This document shows positions 60,560-64,000 of a DNA stretch of 64,000 bases, piece by piece. Source of the stretch: Hyphomicrobiales bacterium. GTDB taxonomy: Bacteria; Pseudomonadota; Alphaproteobacteria; Rhizobiales; Rhizobiaceae. Each line of letters begins with the position of its first letter. Position 1 is the first letter of the stretch. Both the position numbers and the translations under genes were made by a program. The notes beneath the pieces were generated by a model. That model ran no database searches and was not told where the DNA came from. It saw nothing but the letters and a program-made list of their open reading frames with translations. The stretch spans positions 124,001 to 188,000 of the forward strand of contig UCJA01000010.1 in the NCBI GenBank assembly GCA_900472675.1, given 5' to 3'.

Positions 60560-61084
60560 TCACTCGACGGGAGTCAGCGTAACCGATGTGCCGGTCGCCG
60601 AGATGTTCAGGCCGAGCTGACCCGTGACGCTTACGGTCTGCAGGTGGATCGAACCGGAGGTTCCGCCGACCAGGACGTTGGCGCCAACGCCGGCCAGAAC
60701 CGTGGCTTCAGCGCTGGCACCCTGGTAGAGACCGCCCAGCGAACCGTGATGGTAGCCGGCGGTCGGTGCGAAGACAGCCCAGATCAGGCGCGAGCGGGTG
60801 GTGAAGCCGAGATCGACGCCCAGCTTGCGAACAACGCCCGTGTAGTGGTCGCGTGCTTCGCCGCCCATTGTCGAGGTGAAGACGCAATCTGCTTCCTTCG
60901 CGGAGCCGATGACATAGCCGACGCCGCCGCCGACCGAGCAATCCAGATAGCCGATCCGCACGCCGTTGCGCTGATCCTGCTCCTGGTAGACCCGTTCACC
61001 GCGAACCATGTCTGCAGATGTGGCCATGCTTGCGCTGGCGAGAACCGGCAGAGCGGCAACGGCTGCGACAACAAACTTATTCAT
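60560..61084 (-). CDS. DUF992 family exported protein
   Basis: A 174-residue exported protein. The N-terminus MNKFVVAAVAALPVLASASMATSA is a Sec signal (given here to mark the hydrophobic core VVAAVAALPVLA) with cleavage near ATSA. The mature part has GYLDCSVGGGVGYVIGSAKE, with paired cysteines (YLDCSV and EADCVF) and glycine-rich beta-strand repeats typical of DUF992 proteins. Function unknown. It is followed by a strong hairpin and preceded by a region without other genes. Confidence 0.8.
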   Translation of the reverse strand: MNKFVVAAVAALPVLASASMATSADMVRGERVYQEQDQRNGVRIGYLDCSVGGGVGYVIGSAKEADCVFTSTMGGEARDHYTGVVRKLGVDLGFTTRSRLIWAVFAPTAGYHHGSLGGLYQGASAEATVLAGVGANVLVGGTSGSIHLQTVSVTGQLGLNISATGTSVTLTPVE

Positions 61085-61182
61085 CCCTGTACTCCTTTTT
61101 AATTTTGCCGCTCATTCAAAGCGGCGGCAGCGCATTTAACGCAACGGGATCGGGATTGATCCATCTGCGGGCACACGAATTG

Positions 61183-63403
<2,221 letters not shown>

Positions 63404-63412
63404 GGCTCAAAT

Positions 63413-63823
63413 TTACGGCGTGGTATAGCCGACGGCGCGCAGGCGCACTTCAGAGGCTCCCGGGTCGCGCGAAAAGAACATCGCGCCCTTCGCCCTGGAT
63501 TGCGCCGGAACGTAATCGAAGGTGACGTCCGCCTCCTCCACGGCCTGGCCGCCCTCGACGATCTCGCCGCGGACCACGACGGCCGACGCCGTCTGGGTGG
63601 CGTCGTTGGCGATATCGAATGTCACGCGGTAGCCGCCGGGCGTCATCTGCTGGCCCGTCGCCGTCACGGTGAATTCCGGCGGCCGCGTGTCTTCGGTCGC
63701 GGCTTCCCAGGCAACCCAGCCGATCATGGCGATCACAAGGACGCCGGAGAGAAGGCCGGTCGCCCATTCGATCCAGCTCGGATCATCGGCTTCACTGGAA
63801 CGGTTGTCAGTCAGCTTCGTCAT
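63413..63823 (-). CDS. TIGR02588-family membrane-anchored protein
   Basis: A 136-residue protein with one N-terminal membrane helix (EWATGLLSGVLVIAMIGWVA) and a periplasmic beta-sandwich-like part (FTVTATGQQMTPGGYRVTF). This matches the TIGR02588 family as I recall it. It ends close to the pobA stop, convergent with it. It follows a TIGR02587-type membrane protein in the same direction with 12 bases between, the usual pairing of these families. Function unknown. Confidence 0.75.
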   Translation of the reverse strand: MTKLTDNRSSEADDPSWIEWATGLLSGVLVIAMIGWVAWEAATEDTRPPEFTVTATGQQMTPGGYRVTFDIANDATQTASAVVVRGEIVEGGQAVEEADVTFDYVPAQSRAKGAMFFSRDPGASEVRLRAVGYTTP

Positions 63824-63835
63824 CGGAAGGGCACT

Positions 63836-64000
63836 CTACAGGATAAGGCGAGCGGCGGCGGCGCCGATCGCTCCGGGAAAACTAAGGACGATCGCCGACA
63901 TCAGCATCTGGGTGAAGGCCGTGTCGTCCAGCCGGCCGAAGGTCCAGAGCACGTAGACGCTGATCGCCATGGCAATCACATAGCCGGGAAGCGTGAACCG
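63836..64000 (-). CDS. TIGR02587-family integral membrane protein (C-terminal part, cut by the window)
   Basis: The last 54 codons of a leftward gene that starts beyond the right edge. The translated end has two hydrophobic segments (PGYVIAMAISVYVLWTFGRL and AFTQMLMSAIVLSFPGAIGA) and finishes in AAARLIL. Position directly upstream of a TIGR02588 gene and the membrane character fit the TIGR02587 partner. Function unknown; the assignment depends partly on the neighbour. Confidence 0.65.
   Translation of the reverse strand, partial: RFTLPGYVIAMAISVYVLWTFGRLDDTAFTQMLMSAIVLSFPGAIGAAAARLIL

Overview
The window looks like a chromosomal or chromid segment of a Rhizobiaceae bacterium (Rhizobium, Agrobacterium or Sinorhizobium type). 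The support is high-GC alphaproteobacterial coding, BMP-, Pot- and Ugp-type ABC transporters, a biuret hydrolase whose sequence and catalytic numbering match the Rhizobium leguminosarum enzyme as I recall it, an ScfR-type regulator, a FixK/FNR-type low-oxygen gene block, and a pobR/pobA pair. I saw no rRNA, tRNA or CRISPR array.

Layout. (1) 1-3968: end of a ugpBAEC glycerol-3-phosphate uptake operon. (2) 4036-12022: an exopolysaccharide block with a flippase, an FAD protein, three glycosyltransferases and a secreted GH16 glycanase. Its intergenic DNA is AT-rich, and a possible IS21-type remnant lies downstream. (3) 12537-13358: an IMPase-family phosphatase. (4) 13402-24828: a GntR/FCD regulator divergent from a ten-gene operon. 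The operon encodes a BMP-type ABC importer, a formamidase-like amidase, biuret hydrolase, cyanuric acid hydrolase, a triuret-hydrolase-like enzyme, a cupin and allophanate hydrolase. Together they form a complete route from cyanuric acid (and probably triuret) through biuret and allophanate to ammonia and CO2, with its own importer. (5) 24857-34646: a leftward polyamine operon with an acetylpolyamine amidohydrolase, PotDCBA-type importer, an amidohydrolase, and a 977-residue fusion of a hydroxylysine-kinase-like domain, an M23-like domain and a PLP phospho-lyase-like domain. A DUF1989 gene diverges from it. (6) 35736-37760: an alpha/beta hydrolase and a divergent LysR regulator. (7) 38045-41492: an ScfR-type regulator, isocitrate lyase and a small gene. 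(8) 41608-60329: an MBL hydrolase, then a low-oxygen block with a FixK-like regulator, alcohol dehydrogenase, phosphotransacetylase and acetate kinase, DksA/TraR, two CBS proteins, an Mg2+ P-type ATPase, a GAF protein, NAD synthetase, glycerate kinase and a protease-like protein without a catalytic triad. Five good and one weaker FixK/FNR-type boxes (TTGAY-N4-RTCAA) lie upstream of its genes. (9) 60560-64000: a DUF992 protein, pobR/pobA, and a TIGR02588/TIGR02587-like membrane pair cut by the window end.

Two related inverted-repeat elements (3993-4039 and 37774-38048) sit at the 3' ends of genes. The longer one carries an ORF running from one terminal repeat to the other. One ABC-transporter gene (56976-57963) is frameshifted.
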